From positions 310,001 to 374,000 of the forward strand of contig NZ_JAPJBQ010000003.1 of NCBI RefSeq assembly GCF_026421305.1: a stretch of DNA of 64,000 nt. The letters run 5' to 3'. Below are positions 36,628 through 46,411 of the stretch, piece after piece. The notes below the pieces were generated by a model. The model ran no database searches, was not told where the DNA came from, and worked only from the letters and a program-made list of their open reading frames with translations. The DNA comes from Dyella silvae (lineage in GTDB: Bacteria; Pseudomonadota; Gammaproteobacteria; Xanthomonadales; Rhodanobacteraceae). Within the stretch, counting starts at the first letter, position 1. The number at the start of each line of letters is the position of its first letter. A program made the position numbers and the translations under genes.

Positions 36628-38235
36628 ATGAAGTCTCCCAGCATGTTCCGCGGGCTGCTGTCGTTCAGCAGCATGACCATGATTTCGCGCGTACTCGGTC
36701 TGGTCCGGGATATGTCGATCAATGCGGTGTTCGGCGCCAACGCAGCCACCGACGCATTCTGGGTGGCTTTTCGCATTCCCAATTTCATGCGCCGCCTGTT
36801 TGCCGAGGGCTCGTTCTCTACGGCGTTCGTGCCGGTCTTCACGGAAGTGAAGGAGAAGCGAAGCCACGAGGATCTCAAGCAACTGATGTCGCGCGTCTCC
36901 GGCACGCTGGGTGGCGTGCTGCTGCTGATCACCGCGCTGGGCCTGATTTTTGCGCCGCAGGTGGCATCGCTGTTTTCGCAGGGTGCCGCCGATACGCCGG
37001 AGAAGTTCGAGCTCACCACGCAGTTGCTGCGTCTGACTTTTCCGTTTCTGCTGTTCGTCTCATTGACGGCGCTGTGCGGCGGCGCGCTCAACAGCTTCCA
37101 CAAGTTCGCGTTGCCGGCGCTGACGCCGGTGATCCTCAACCTGTGCATGATTGGCGGCGCACTGTGGCTCTCGCGCTTCCTGCATCCGCCCATCATGGCG
37201 ATGGGCTGGGCGATCATGCTGGCCGGCGTGCTGCAGCTGTTGTTCCAGTTGCCTTCGCTGCGCGGGCTGGATCTGCTGACGCTGCCGCGCTGGGGCTGGA
37301 GCCATCCGGATGTGCGCCGCATCCTCAAGTTGATGGTGCCGACGTTGTTCGGATCTTCCGTGGCGCAGATCAACCTGCTGCTCGACACGGTCATTGCCGC
37401 TTATCTGATCACCGGTTCGCAGAGCTGGCTGTCGCAGGCCGACCGCTTTCTCGAGTTGCCACTGGGCCTGTTTGGCGTGGCGCTGGGCACGGTGATCCTG
37501 CCGTCGCTGTCGCGTCACCACGTAACGACGGATCGTGAGGGCTTCTCGAAGGCGCTGGATTGGGGGCTGCGCATCACGCTGCTGATTGCAGTGCCGGCCA
37601 TGTTTGCGCTGATGCTGTTGGCCAAGCCATTGGTGGCAACGCTGTTTCAGCATGGCCATTTCACGCCATTCGATACGCACATGGCCACGCTGTCGATCAC
37701 GGCGCTCAGCTTCGGTCTGCCTGCGTTTGCCTTGGTCAAAGTGGCCTTGCCGGCGTTCTACGCCCGCCAGGACACCCGGACGCCGGTGCGCGCCGGCGTC
37801 GCCTCGCTGGTGGCGAACATGGTGCTCAACATCGTGTTTGTGGCCTTGCTGTTCTCTCTTTGGGCCACGCCGGAGCAGAAGCAGCTGCCCTGGCTGGACG
37901 CAGTGGCACAGGTGCCGGGTCTGCACATGGCGCTGGGCATGGCCAGTGCGCTGGCCAGCTACCTCAACCTGGGGTTGCTGTGGCGCTGGCTGCGGCAGGC
38001 CGGCGTGTATCAGCGCCAGCCGGGCTGGGCGCGGCACATGCTGCGGCTGGTGGTCGCCTGTGCGGTGATGGTGGCGGTGCTGCTGCTCGGCATGTGGGTC
38101 TGGCCGGACTGGACCGACACTGACAAGTGGACGCGCGTGTGGCATCTCGCCGTGCTGGTGCTCGCTGGCGGTGGCGCCTACGTCGTCACGCTGTTTGCGG
38201 CCGGTTTCCGCTTGCGTGAGCTGCGCGGCGTGTGA
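36628..38235 (+). CDS. murJ: Lipid II flippase MurJ (MviN)
   Basis: 535 aa, polytopic with about 14 membrane helices. It begins with the family-typical LLSFSSMTMISRVLGLVRD, and conserved AFWVAFRIPNFMRRLFAEGSF follows. It flips undecaprenyl-PP-linked peptidoglycan precursor across the inner membrane. The ATG at 36628 was chosen by alignment to the usual MurJ N-terminus; a frame open 47 codons upstream is hydrophilic and unlike the family. ribF follows after 58 bp with its own -10. Confidence 0.95.
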   Translation: MKSPSMFRGLLSFSSMTMISRVLGLVRDMSINAVFGANAATDAFWVAFRIPNFMRRLFAEGSFSTAFVPVFTEVKEKRSHEDLKQLMSRVSGTLGGVLLLITALGLIFAPQVASLFSQGAADTPEKFELTTQLLRLTFPFLLFVSLTALCGGALNSFHKFALPALTPVILNLCMIGGALWLSRFLHPPIMAMGWAIMLAGVLQLLFQLPSLRGLDLLTLPRWGWSHPDVRRILKLMVPTLFGSSVAQINLLLDTVIAAYLITGSQSWLSQADRFLELPLGLFGVALGTVILPSLSRHHVTTDREGFSKALDWGLRITLLIAVPAMFALMLLAKPLVATLFQHGHFTPFDTHMATLSITALSFGLPAFALVKVALPAFYARQDTRTPVRAGVASLVANMVLNIVFVALLFSLWATPEQKQLPWLDAVAQVPGLHMALGMASALASYLNLGLLWRWLRQAGVYQRQPGWARHMLRLVVACAVMVAVLLLGMWVWPDWTDTDKWTRVWHLAVLVLAGGGAYVVTLFAAGFRLRELRGV

Positions 38236-38281
38236 CGCTGATACCCGGTACCGGGGCAGCGGGATACCCCATGTCAGCCGC

Positions 38282-38287
38282 TATACT
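38282..38287 (+). promoter_or_regulatory. -10 box of ribF, predicted leaderless start
   Basis: TATACT ends exactly 6 nt before the first of two tandem ATG codons of ribF (38294, 38297), the same spacing as in nnr and queG. The -35 region is weak. Confidence 0.5.
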
Positions 38288-38293
38288 CGGCAG

Positions 38294-39247
38294 ATGATGA
38301 GACTTTCCAGGGATGTCGCCGGCCCCTGTCTGGCGCCCGGCGGCAGTGTGGTGGCCGTTGGCGCGTTCGACGGCTTGCATCGTGGTCACCAGGCCTTGCT
38401 TGCAGAGGTGCGCGAGCGCGCGTCCGAACTTGGCCTCAAGCCGGTGGTCGTGAGCTTCGAGCCGTTGCCGCGGGCCTTCTTTTCGCCGGAGCCGGTGGCC
38501 CGGCTGTCCAGCGTGCGCGAGAAATTGCGCGGCTTCGACGCAGCCGGTATGGAAGAGGTGCTGCTCATGCGCTTCAATCGTGCCCTGACTGCCATGTCCG
38601 CCGAGGATTTCGTCCGCCGTGTGCTGGTGGAGCGGCTGGCCGCCCGCGAGGTCTGGGTGGGTGGCGATTTCCGCTTTGGCCACAAGCGGGGCGGCGATGT
38701 CGCGCTGCTGCAGAACATGGGGGAGGCGAACGGTTTCGTCGCCCGCACCATGCCCTCCGTCTTGCTGGATGGGGCCCGCGTATCCGCCACTCGTGTGCGC
38801 ATGCTGCTGGCGGCAGGCGAGTTTGCCGGTGCAGCCCCGCTGCTCGGCCGCCCCTTCGTGGTCGAGGGCAAAGTGGAGTACGGCAAGCAGTTGGGCCGTC
38901 AGCTTGGCTACCCCACTGCCAATATCCATCTCCGTGATCGCACCAGCCCGGTGCACGGCATTTTTGCGGTGCGGGTGGGGTTGGGTGAGGGCGAATGCAG
39001 TTGGCCCGGCGTGGCCAGCCTTGGCGTGCGTCCGACCGTCAACGAAGTGCCTGAGCCGCTGCTGGAAGTCCATTTGTTCGATTTCGATGGCGACCTCTAC
39101 GGCCAGCGTATGGCGGTGGAGTTTGTGGCCAAGCTGCGCGACGAGCAGAAGTTCGACGATCTGGACGCTTTAACCGTCCAGATGGCCAAAGACGCACGCC
39201 AGGCGCGCGAATTGCTGGGCATGAATCCGCGTCTCAGCGAGGCGTAG
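38294..39247 (+). CDS. ribF: Bifunctional riboflavin kinase / FMN adenylyltransferase
   Basis: 317 aa. The N-terminal FAD synthetase domain has GAFDGLHRGHQALL (HxGH-type nucleotidylyltransferase) and ISATR-like VSATRVR. The C-terminal flavokinase domain has GYPTANIHL and HLFDFDGDLYG. It makes FMN and FAD from riboflavin. It sits between murJ and ileS, as in many gammaproteobacteria. Two adjacent ATGs are possible. ileS follows after 111 bp. Confidence 0.96.
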   Translation: MMRLSRDVAGPCLAPGGSVVAVGAFDGLHRGHQALLAEVRERASELGLKPVVVSFEPLPRAFFSPEPVARLSSVREKLRGFDAAGMEEVLLMRFNRALTAMSAEDFVRRVLVERLAAREVWVGGDFRFGHKRGGDVALLQNMGEANGFVARTMPSVLLDGARVSATRVRMLLAAGEFAGAAPLLGRPFVVEGKVEYGKQLGRQLGYPTANIHLRDRTSPVHGIFAVRVGLGEGECSWPGVASLGVRPTVNEVPEPLLEVHLFDFDGDLYGQRMAVEFVAKLRDEQKFDDLDALTVQMAKDARQARELLGMNPRLSEA

Positions 39248-39358
39248 CCGGCCCAAATCCGGTAACGTTGGCGCTTCCGTCCTGTCCATGGCGGCGCCAG
39301 GCAATCCAAGGGCGTCGGCAGGGCCGCGCCAGAACCCCGATCAGAGCATCCCCAGGCA

Positions 39359-42223
39359 ATGACCCAGGATTACAAGAACACCATCAACCTGCCGCAGACG
39401 GAATTTCCGATGCGCGGCGATCTGCCCAAGCGCGAGCCCAAGTGGCTGGCCGACTGGGAGCAGGTTGGCCGCTATGCGCAGATCCAGCAGCGCGCCGAGG
39501 GCCGCGACAAGGTGTTCGTGTTGCACGATGGTCCGCCGTACGCCAACGGCGCCATCCATCTTGGCCATGCGGTGAACAAGGTGCTGAAGGACGTGGTGGT
39601 GAAGTCGCGCCTGCTGGCCGGCTACCGCGCGCCGTACGTGCCGGGTTGGGACTGCCACGGTCTGCCGATCGAAATCGCGGTGGAAAAGAAATTCGGCAAG
39701 GCGGGCGACAAGCTCGACACCGCCGCGTTCCGCCAGAAGTGCCGCGAGTACGCGCAGCAGCAGATCGACCTGCAGCGCACCGACTTCAAGCGCCTGGGCG
39801 TGCTTGGCGATTGGGAACATCCGTATCGCACCATGGACTTCAAGTACGAAGCCGACATGGTGCGCGCGCTGGCCAAGATCGTGGAGAAGGGCCACGTCGT
39901 ACGCGGCGCCAAGCCGGTGTACTGGTGCTTCGACTGTGGCTCTGCACTGGCTGAAGCCGAGATCGAATACGCCGACAAGGCCTCGCCGGCCGTCGACGTT
40001 GCCTACGACGCGGTGGATGCGAAGGCACTGGCGCAGAAGTTCGGCGTCGACGCGGGTGATGCCATCGTCGCCATCCCGATCTGGACCACCACGCCGTGGA
40101 CACTGCCGGAAAGCCTGGCCGTATCGCTAGGTGGCGAACTCGAATACGCCTTGATCGAAGCCAAGCCGCGTGACGGTCATCGTGTGCTGCTCGTCATCGC
40201 CAGTGCGCTGGTGGAAAAGGTTGCGCATCGCTATGGCCTGGAAGAGCCCAAAGTGCTCGGCCACGTGGCAGGACAGGCGCTGGAAGGCACGCTGCTGAAG
40301 CATCCGTTCTACGCCCGTGAAGTGCCGGTGCTGATCGGTGAGCATGTGTCCGCCGAAGACGGTACCGGCGCCGTGCACACGTCGCCCGACCACGGCGTGG
40401 AAGACTTCGTGGTGTCGCGCAAGTACGGCATCGAAACGCTCAACTACACCGAAGCGCGTGGCACTTATCGTGCCGACACGCCTGCCGCACTCGACGGCAC
40501 CGTCATCGCAGGCAAGCACCTTTGGAAGGCCAACGACGAAATCGTCGAGCTGCTGCGTCGCCGCGGCGTGCTGCTGGCCTTTGCCAAAATCGAGCACAGC
40601 TATCCGCATTGCTGGCGCCACAAGACGCCGGTGATCTTCCGCACCACGCCGCAGTGGTTCATCAGCATGGAGAAGGAAGGCCTGCGCACCACCGCGCTTG
40701 ACGCGATCAAGCACGTACGCTGGGTGCCGGGCTGGGGTGAAGAGCGCATCGCCGGCATGGTCGGCGACCGTCCCGACTGGTGCATCTCGCGCCAGCGCAC
40801 CTGGGGCGTGCCCATCGCGCTGTTCATCCATAAGGCGACGCAGGAGCCGCATCCGGACAGCGTCGCGTTGCTGGAGCAGGTGGCCAAGCGCATCGAACAA
40901 GGCGGCATCGACGCGTGGTACGCGCTGGATGCGGCCGAGCTGCTGGGCGATCAGGCCAAGGACTATGAAAAGGTCCTCGACGTACTCGATGTGTGGTTCG
41001 ACTCTGGCGTCAGCCATTTCGCCGTGGTCGGCCAGCGCCCCGAGCTGCAGCAGGGCAAGGCGAGCAGCTACAAGGTGATGTACCTGGAAGGCTCGGATCA
41101 GCATCGTGGCTGGTTCCAGTCCTCGCTGCTGACCTCGTCGGCGATGTTCGATCGCGCGCCGTATCAGGACGTGCTCACCCACGGTTTCACCGTGGATGCG
41201 CAGGGCCGCAAGATGTCCAAGTCGCTGGGCAACGGCATCGAGCCGCAGGACATCATGAAGACACTGGGTGCGGACATCCTGCGCCTGTGGATCTGCTCAA
41301 CCGACTACCGCAACGAAATGTCGTTGTCGGACGAGATCCTCAAGCGCGTGTCCGACACCTACCGTCGTATCCGCAACACGGCGCGCTTCCTGCTCGGCAA
41401 CCTCGACGGCTTCGACCCCGCCAAGCACCTGGTGCCGGTGGAACAGAGTCTGTTGCTCGATCAGTGGGCTGTGCAGCAGGCCTACGACGTGCAGCAGGCT
41501 GTGGCGGCTGCCTACGACCGCTATGACTTCCCCGAGATCGTGCAGCGCGTGCAGAACTTCTGCACCAACGAGCTGGGCGCGTTGTATCTCGACATCACCA
41601 AAGATCGTCTCTACACGATGCCGACCGAAAGCCACGGTCGCCGCAGTGCGCAGAGTGCGATGTACCGCATTGCCGAAGCGCTGGTGCGCTGGCTTGCGCC
41701 GGTGTTGACGTTCACTGCCGAAGAGATCTGGCAGCACTTGCCGGGCGAGCGCAGCGAAAGCGTGCTGTTCGAAACCTGGTACGACGGTCTTGCTGCGACG
41801 CAGGGCTCGCCCGAGCAGCGCCGCTATTGGTCCGATCTGTTGGCCATCCGTGACACCGCTTCGCGCGTGCTCGAAGGCATGCGCAAGGGCGAGCAAATTG
41901 GCGCGTCGCTGGAGGCCAAGCTGGCGGTTCACGCTGATGCGTCCATCGTTGCCCGTTATCAGGCGACGGCGTCGGAGCTGCGCTTCTTCTTCATCACCTC
42001 GGACGTGCGCCTGGATCTGGCCGGTGGCCAGCCGGCGGATGCCGTGCTGACCGAACTGGAAGGCGCCGATGTGTGGGTGTCGGCCACGGTGAGCGACGCG
42101 ACGAAGTGCGTGCGTTGCTGGCATCGCCGCGACGACGTCGGTACGCATGCGAACCATCCGGAGCTGTGCGATCGCTGCATCAGCAATGTGGATGGTCCGG
42201 GCGAGGATCGTCGCTGGTTCTAA
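39359..42223 (+). CDS. ileS: Isoleucyl-tRNA synthetase
   Basis: 954 aa. HIGH motif as [15 protein letters not shown] near residue 57-71, CP1 editing domain in the middle, KMSKS as [11 protein letters not shown], anticodon-binding helical domain, and a C-terminal zinc finger with [10 protein letters not shown]...CDRCI. The zinc finger and length place it in the bacterial type I class. It charges tRNA-Ile in the cytoplasm. lspA follows, separated by a 137-bp inverted repeat. Confidence 0.98.
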   Translation: MTQDYKNTINLPQTEFPMRGDLPKREPKWLADWEQVGRYAQIQQRAEGRDKVFVLHDGPPYANGAIHLGHAVNKVLKDVVVKSRLLAGYRAPYVPGWDCHGLPIEIAVEKKFGKAGDKLDTAAFRQKCREYAQQQIDLQRTDFKRLGVLGDWEHPYRTMDFKYEADMVRALAKIVEKGHVVRGAKPVYWCFDCGSALAEAEIEYADKASPAVDVAYDAVDAKALAQKFGVDAGDAIVAIPIWTTTPWTLPESLAVSLGGELEYALIEAKPRDGHRVLLVIASALVEKVAHRYGLEEPKVLGHVAGQALEGTLLKHPFYAREVPVLIGEHVSAEDGTGAVHTSPDHGVEDFVVSRKYGIETLNYTEARGTYRADTPAALDGTVIAGKHLWKANDEIVELLRRRGVLLAFAKIEHSYPHCWRHKTPVIFRTTPQWFISMEKEGLRTTALDAIKHVRWVPGWGEERIAGMVGDRPDWCISRQRTWGVPIALFIHKATQEPHPDSVALLEQVAKRIEQGGIDAWYALDAAELLGDQAKDYEKVLDVLDVWFDSGVSHFAVVGQRPELQQGKASSYKVMYLEGSDQHRGWFQSSLLTSSAMFDRAPYQDVLTHGFTVDAQGRKMSKSLGNGIEPQDIMKTLGADILRLWICSTDYRNEMSLSDEILKRVSDTYRRIRNTARFLLGNLDGFDPAKHLVPVEQSLLLDQWAVQQAYDVQQAVAAAYDRYDFPEIVQRVQNFCTNELGALYLDITKDRLYTMPTESHGRRSAQSAMYRIAEALVRWLAPVLTFTAEEIWQHLPGERSESVLFETWYDGLAATQGSPEQRRYWSDLLAIRDTASRVLEGMRKGEQIGASLEAKLAVHADASIVARYQATASELRFFFITSDVRLDLAGGQPADAVLTELEGADVWVSATVSDATKCVRCWHRRDDVGTHANHPELCDRCISNVDGPGEDRRWF

Positions 42224-42238
42224 AGCACAACACTTCTT

Positions 42239-42375
42239 CCTCTCCCCTCCGGGGAGAGGACCGAGGTGAGGGGTGGGTGCTCGCAGTAGAGCTTCAAAAG
42301 AGCCTGCTCACCCCATTTCAACCTTGCCGCAAGATTGGCCCCTCACCCCAACCCTCTCCCCGGAGGGGAGAGGGA
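42239..42375. repeat. CCTCTCCCC-type inverted repeat between ileS and lspA
   Basis: The left arm begins cctctcccctccggggagag (42239) and contains ggtgagggg; the right arm (42339-42374) has cccctcacccc and ctctccccggaggggagagg. Each arm holds its own hairpin. The decamer GGGTGCTCGC at 42275-42284, next to GGTGAGGGG, is shared with the left edge of the 35.06-kb composite element. It is a REP-like element inside the otherwise conserved operon. Confidence 0.8.
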
Positions 42376-42399
42376 GTTAACTCGCACACTGATCTCTTC

Positions 42400-42891
42400 A
42401 TGAAACCCAAACCCAACGCCCTTTCCTGGCTGCTGCTCTCCATCGCCGTCATCGTGCTCGACCAGCTGAGCAAGTGGTGGGCGCTCGCGGCGTTGCAGCC
42501 AGCGGGCATGCCGCACGCGGTGATCCCGGGCTTCCTCAACTGGACGTTGGCCTTCAACAAGGGCGCAGCTTTTAGTTTCCTCGCTGACAACACGGGCTGG
42601 CAGCGCTGGTTCTTCGTCGTGCTGGCCGTCGTGATAAGCGCCGTGCTGATGGTGTGGCTTTCGCGCACGCATCGCCGGGATTGGAAAACGGCCATGCCGC
42701 TGGGTCTGATCGTCGGTGGCGCGTTGGGTAACCTGATCGATCGCCTGCATGCGGCCCAGGTCACCGACTTCATCCAGGTCTATTACCAGGAGTGGAGCTA
42801 CCCCGTGTTCAATCTCGCCGACTGCGGGATTACCGTGGGCGCGGTCATGCTGGTGGTTTTTGGCATGTTTCAGGGCCAGGCGAAGTCCTGA
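42400..42891 (+). CDS. lspA: Lipoprotein signal peptidase (signal peptidase II)
   Basis: 163 aa with four membrane helices. Catalytic aspartates are in GNLIDRL and FNLAD; VLDQLSKWW and NKGAAFSFL are conserved loops. It removes signal peptides from prolipoproteins such as the lipobox protein encoded at 7392-7985. The ATG is at 42400; the longer frame upstream runs through ileS and the repeat. E. coli has fkpB between lspA and ispH; here ispH follows directly after 75 bp. Confidence 0.96.
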   Translation: MKPKPNALSWLLLSIAVIVLDQLSKWWALAALQPAGMPHAVIPGFLNWTLAFNKGAAFSFLADNTGWQRWFFVVLAVVISAVLMVWLSRTHRRDWKTAMPLGLIVGGALGNLIDRLHAAQVTDFIQVYYQEWSYPVFNLADCGITVGAVMLVVFGMFQGQAKS

Positions 42892-42931
42892 ACCTGTCCT
42901 CACGTACGGCTGAACAGGCCGTGCGATAATA

Positions 42932-42958
42932 CGGACCTGTCAGCCCCCGATAGGTCCG
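42932..42958 (+). promoter_or_regulatory. Hairpin in the ispH 5' region
   Basis: cggacct / aggtccg, 7-bp perfect stem with a 13-nt loop, between a GATAAT -10-like box (42925-42930) and the GTG start at 42967. No T-run follows. It occupies most of the leader and may affect ispH translation. Confidence 0.4.
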
Positions 42959-42966
42959 AAGCTTCC

Positions 42967-43926
42967 GTGGATATTCTGCTCGCCAACCCCCGTGGCTTCT
43001 GCGCTGGTGTGGATCGCGCCATCGCCATCGTTGAGCGTGCGCTTGAGTCGTACGGTGCGCCGATCTACGTGCGTCACGAAGTGGTGCACAACCGCTATGT
43101 GGTCGACAAGCTGCGTGCCGATGGCGCGGTGTTCGTGGAAGAACTGCACGAAGTGCCCGATGGCGCCACGGTGATTTTCAGTGCTCACGGCGTTTCCAAG
43201 GCGGTGCGCGAGGAAGCCGACCAGCGCGGCCTCAAGGTGTTCGACGCGACGTGCCCGCTGGTCACCAAGGTGCATATGGAAGTGGCGCGATTGGGGCGAG
43301 TGGGTCGCAGCGTCGTGCTCATCGGCCATGCCGGCCATCCCGAAGTGGAAGGCACCATGGGCCAGTGGAACCCTGCCAACACGGGCGAAATTCTGTTGGT
43401 CGAAGACGTTGCTAACGTCGCCAGGCTCGAGCCGAAATTCCCGCACGAGCTGTCATACGTCACCCAGACCACGCTGTCGGTGGACGACACCAAGGCGATC
43501 ATCGAAGCGCTGCGCGCCAAGTTCACCGACATCGAAGGCCCCCGCAAGGACGACATCTGCTACGCCACGCAGAACCGTCAGGATGCCGTGCGCCGCCTCG
43601 CCAGCTCCGTGGATTTGATGCTGGTGGTCGGCTCGGTCAATAGCTCCAATTCCAACCGCCTGCGCGAGCTGGCGGAGAAAGAGGGTGTGCGCTCCTACCT
43701 TATCGACGGCGCCGAGCACATCGAACGCAGCTGGCTGGATGGCGTCACCCGCATCGGGCTTACCGCGGGCGCTTCGGCGCCTGAAAAGCTCGTGCGCGAC
43801 GTGATTGCACGCCTGCAGTCGTGGGGTGCTGGCGGCGTGCGTGAACTGGACGGCGAGCCGGAGACCATTACCTTTGCGCTGCCCAAGGAACTACGCATCG
43901 CTGGCGGTACGTCGGCGTCGTTCTGA
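42967..43926 (+). CDS. ispH: 4-hydroxy-3-methylbut-2-enyl diphosphate reductase
   Basis: 319 aa with a GTG start. The three [4Fe-4S] cysteines lie in [10 protein letters not shown] (C13), FDATCPLV and [14 protein letters not shown]; the catalytic Glu is in [10 protein letters not shown]. It is the final step of the methylerythritol-phosphate isoprenoid pathway, giving IPP and DMAPP. There is no clear Shine-Dalgarno, and a hairpin sits just upstream. tRNA-Thr lies 53 bp downstream with its own promoter. Confidence 0.97.
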   Translation: MDILLANPRGFCAGVDRAIAIVERALESYGAPIYVRHEVVHNRYVVDKLRADGAVFVEELHEVPDGATVIFSAHGVSKAVREEADQRGLKVFDATCPLVTKVHMEVARLGRVGRSVVLIGHAGHPEVEGTMGQWNPANTGEILLVEDVANVARLEPKFPHELSYVTQTTLSVDDTKAIIEALRAKFTDIEGPRKDDICYATQNRQDAVRRLASSVDLMLVVGSVNSSNSNRLRELAEKEGVRSYLIDGAEHIERSWLDGVTRIGLTAGASAPEKLVRDVIARLQSWGAGGVRELDGEPETITFALPKELRIAGGTSASF

Positions 43927-43937
43927 GCCTTCCCATC

Positions 43938-43966
43938 TTGCGCGGTGTTCCCGGGCTCCGTAGAAT
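43938..43966 (+). promoter_or_regulatory. Sigma-70 promoter of tRNA-Thr
   Basis: TTGCGC (43938-43943), a 17-nt spacer, TAGAAT (43961-43966), 13 nt before the tRNA 5' end. Confidence 0.65.
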
Positions 43967-43978
43967 TGGCGGTTCCTC

Positions 43979-44054
43979 GCCGGAATAGCTCAGTTGGTAG
44001 AGCGGCGCATTCGTAATGCGTAGGTCGTAGGTTCGATTCCTATTTCCGGCACCA
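43979..44054 (+). tRNA. tRNA-Thr (CGT)
   Basis: Acceptor GCCGGAA pairs with TTCCGGC, discriminator A, encoded CCA. The anticodon loop TTCGTAA gives CGT (decodes ACG). D arm and T arm (GGTTCGATTCC) are standard. It is 76 nt. Confidence 0.96.
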
Positions 44055-44111
44055 GCACGAATTGTCTCGATGCATCAATGATTTAGTGGTGATGTCGCGG
44101 CTAGTCTCACG

Positions 44112-44150
44112 AAAGGCCTCCAGGGAAACCTGGAGGCCTTTTTCTTTTTG
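44112..44150 (+). terminator. Intrinsic terminator after tRNA-Thr
   Basis: A 13-bp perfect stem aaaggcctccagg / cctggaggccttt with a GAAA tetraloop, followed by TTCTTTTT. Confidence 0.9.
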
Positions 44151-44191
44151 GCGGCCGGGTGTCGCCCATTGCCGATTGCTCAGTGGAAGGG

Positions 44192-45346
44192 TTATCGCGC
44201 GCCAGCGCCTGCAGCGGGCGCCGGCCTGGCGTTGTCAGTGCTTTCGTCGGCCAATGGGCGCACGTAGGCCACGAGCGACACCAGCGTCTTGCCCGGCTCC
44301 TCCACCATGACTTCATGCGCCGAATTTTCAAACCAGACCAGTCGCTTCGATGGCGCCTGCAGGTTGCCGTACCAGGCTTCGCCAAGGCTGGATGAGACGT
44401 TGTGATCGTGCCGTCCGAGAAAGAGAAATACCGGACAATCCAGATGCCGCACATCACTGAAGTCCACGGTGAGCGCGGTGCTGAGCAACTTCTCGATCGA
44501 GTACTGGCTGGCAGTATCGATCGCCTTCAGATCGCTGTCGGTGTAAGCGGGGGAGAGCGACATGGCTGCGCTTTCCGCATCGCCGCCGGTTCGTTGATAA
44601 ACCATGCCGCCAAATTGATCGAGCCACTTTCGCTGGATCATCACATGGGCAAGCGACTCCGGTGCGGCTCCCGTGGCATAGGGGGCAATCGACTGAAGCT
44701 CTCTGATGGCCTGCGCATTGCCGGCCTTGCGCGCCTCGTCCATGGCAAACGTCCAGCCCTGACGTTCACTCTCAGGCATGTTGGTCATCTGGCCAATGCC
44801 GATATACGCATAGAGCCAGTCGCCGTGCCGCCGAGCGATCTCCATGCCCAGGTACGATCCCCAGGAGTGGCCGAGCAAGAAGATCTTCTTTTGCCCCAAC
44901 TCCTTTCTTAGCCAGGTCACCATCTCTTCGGTGTCGGCAACCATGCGTTCCGGCGTCATGGTGGGAGCGACAGCCGCCGGATCGTTTGCAGCGTACGTGC
45001 TGCCAGCGCCACGCTGATCCCACTGCACAACGGTGAAGTACTCCTCCCAGCCGCGCTGGAAGTACCAGCTCGTGGGCATGGATACCCATCCCGGACCGCC
45101 GTGCAACATCAAAAGCACCGGGTTGCGCCGATCGTTGCCGCGAATGCTGACCCACTGATCGATGCCGCCGATGCGCACCTTCTCGTGCCTGTCGATGCCG
45201 TTGGGCGCAACGATGCGTTGCATGTCGGCGATGATCTTTACCGCCTCCGACCGATCGCGGGGAGGAGAGGGCGCTTCGGCACGAACGTCAGGTAGGCCGA
45301 TGCAAACGGCAAATGCGGCAACCAACGAGAGCAAAGCACGACGCAT
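44192..45346 (-). CDS. Exported alpha/beta hydrolase, proline-iminopeptidase-like
   Basis: 384 aa from the ATG at 45346, with AAAGGAA about 9 nt upstream. Signal peptide (about 1-23, ending DVRAE). The S33-type hydrolase fold has HGGPG (82-86) forming the oxyanion hole, nucleophile S161 in GHSWGS, an acid in LGRHDHN and a His in NSAHE. HGGPG with GxSWG is the pattern of proline iminopeptidases. The periplasmic location and GHSWGS loop leave the substrate open; other peptidases or ester hydrolases are possible. It ends in a short Ala/Pro-rich tail and stands alone between tRNA-Thr and the pilin operon. Confidence 0.85.
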   Translation of the reverse strand: MRRALLSLVAAFAVCIGLPDVRAEAPSPPRDRSEAVKIIADMQRIVAPNGIDRHEKVRIGGIDQWVSIRGNDRRNPVLLMLHGGPGWVSMPTSWYFQRGWEEYFTVVQWDQRGAGSTYAANDPAAVAPTMTPERMVADTEEMVTWLRKELGQKKIFLLGHSWGSYLGMEIARRHGDWLYAYIGIGQMTNMPESERQGWTFAMDEARKAGNAQAIRELQSIAPYATGAAPESLAHVMIQRKWLDQFGGMVYQRTGGDAESAAMSLSPAYTDSDLKAIDTASQYSIEKLLSTALTVDFSDVRHLDCPVFLFLGRHDHNVSSSLGEAWYGNLQAPSKRLVWFENSAHEVMVEEPGKTLVSLVAYVRPLADESTDNARPAPAAGAGAR

Positions 45347-45814
45347 GAATACGATTCCTTTCTGCTTATGAGTGGATCGCTGATCCCTACAGCAAGGAGC
45401 GCGCCACTGCCCGCAAAGGTGCGAACCTGCGCTGCCAGGCCATCCACGCGTTCGGCGAGATGGCGGCTGCATGTCCGTGGACAGTTCGCGGACGTCCGTC
45501 GGGCGGTGGGAGGCAGTGGCCCCGTTGATGGCAGTACGTGCTCTTTCGCAGCGAGCAGAAGAGCGTGTTTCGGGTCGGACCCGGCCGTAATGAACGCGTA
45601 AATTATTGCGATGACATGTTCAAAAAGTCAGTCATATGCAAGCTACATCCACCTGACGCGTTAGTTATTGCGCCAAACGCGCGCAAATTGGCAGTGAGTC
45701 GGCAAGAAATTACCGCTTAACGGCAAAATCCTACCGCTCGTCGTCGTAAGACTTTGCGTAAGACTCACGTCAGGTAACAGTCGCGCCCCAGGAAACAACT
45801 AGGGGGATGGGGCG
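45347..45814. other. 468-bp intergenic region upstream of the minor-pilin operon
   Basis: No convincing gene. The part at 45590-45730 is distinctly more AT-rich than its surroundings and probably holds the pilin-operon promoter. A weak sigma-54-like match (TGGCAG then GGCA with GG-GC spacing 12) is at 45689-45704. A short direct repeat gtaagac-ttgc-gtaagac-type occurs near 45748-45766. No hairpin terminator is seen. Confidence 0.4.
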
Positions 45815-46411
45815 ATGCGGATGGTGTCTGCGTTGCGACGCAACGCGTGGATCAGCGGCAGGTATGGCAGGGGGCGCGGCTTCACCCTCGTCGAGCTGAT
45901 GATCACGCTGGCTGTCGCGGTCGTCCTCGTGACTATCGCGGTTCCCAGCTTTCGCAAAATGACCCTGACCAACCGCCTCAGCACGGCGGCGGACGAAGTC
46001 GTCGTTGCGCTCCGTACGGCCCGCATGGAGGCGATCAAGCGCAATAGCAGTGTGCTGTTCTGCAGTGACTCCGCTTCCGACAACACAACGGAAACCACGC
46101 TTGGCGCTACGTGCGGCACGTCGGCCGGGGCGCTGGTTGGCCTGACCACCCAGACAGATGGTAAGCGCGTTGCCGAAAAACTACGCGACGGGCTGCCCGG
46201 TATCACTGGCCCTGTGCAGCTCAAGGGCAACATCAAGGCGCTGCGATTCAACGCCCAGGGGCTCGCCTATGCACTGGGCGCCGCGGCGCCCTACGCCGAC
46301 ACCGTGGTGGACATCTGCACCGATGCGCTTGGCACGGACAACCACCGCGTTGTTCGCATGACCGCCGGATCCACGCTCGACATCACCACCAAAACGGAGA
46401 CGTGCTCGTGA
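45815..46411 (+). CDS. fimU: Minor pseudopilin, FimU/GspH-type
   Basis: 198 aa. A 22-residue basic leader ends at G22, followed by FTLVELMITLAVAVVL. This is a type III prepilin signal cleaved by PilD between G22 and F23 with the +5 Glu present, and the hydrophobic helix follows. The GspH-like C-terminal domain is present. It is the first gene of fimU-pilV-pilW-pilX-pilY1-pilE, which builds the tip-priming complex of type IVa pili. The stop overlaps pilV by one base. Leader length depends on which of two close ATGs is used. Confidence 0.9.
   Translation: MRMVSALRRNAWISGRYGRGRGFTLVELMITLAVAVVLVTIAVPSFRKMTLTNRLSTAADEVVVALRTARMEAIKRNSSVLFCSDSASDNTTETTLGATCGTSAGALVGLTTQTDGKRVAEKLRDGLPGITGPVQLKGNIKALRFNAQGLAYALGAAAPYADTVVDICTDALGTDNHRVVRMTAGSTLDITTKTETCS

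Noticed and set aside
43979-44054. tRNA-Thr as an integration site for the hydrolase-pilin region
   Set aside because: No repeat of the tRNA 3' end occurs downstream and there is no integrase; the pilin operon is a core locus.
45689-45704. Sigma-54 promoter before fimU
   Set aside because: GG and GC are correctly spaced (12 nt), but the TT before GC is CG, and no enhancer site is evident; kept only as a remark.
45538-45720. 60-codon plus-strand frame in the gap before fimU
   Set aside because: No ribosome-binding site, no domain and biased composition; probably chance.
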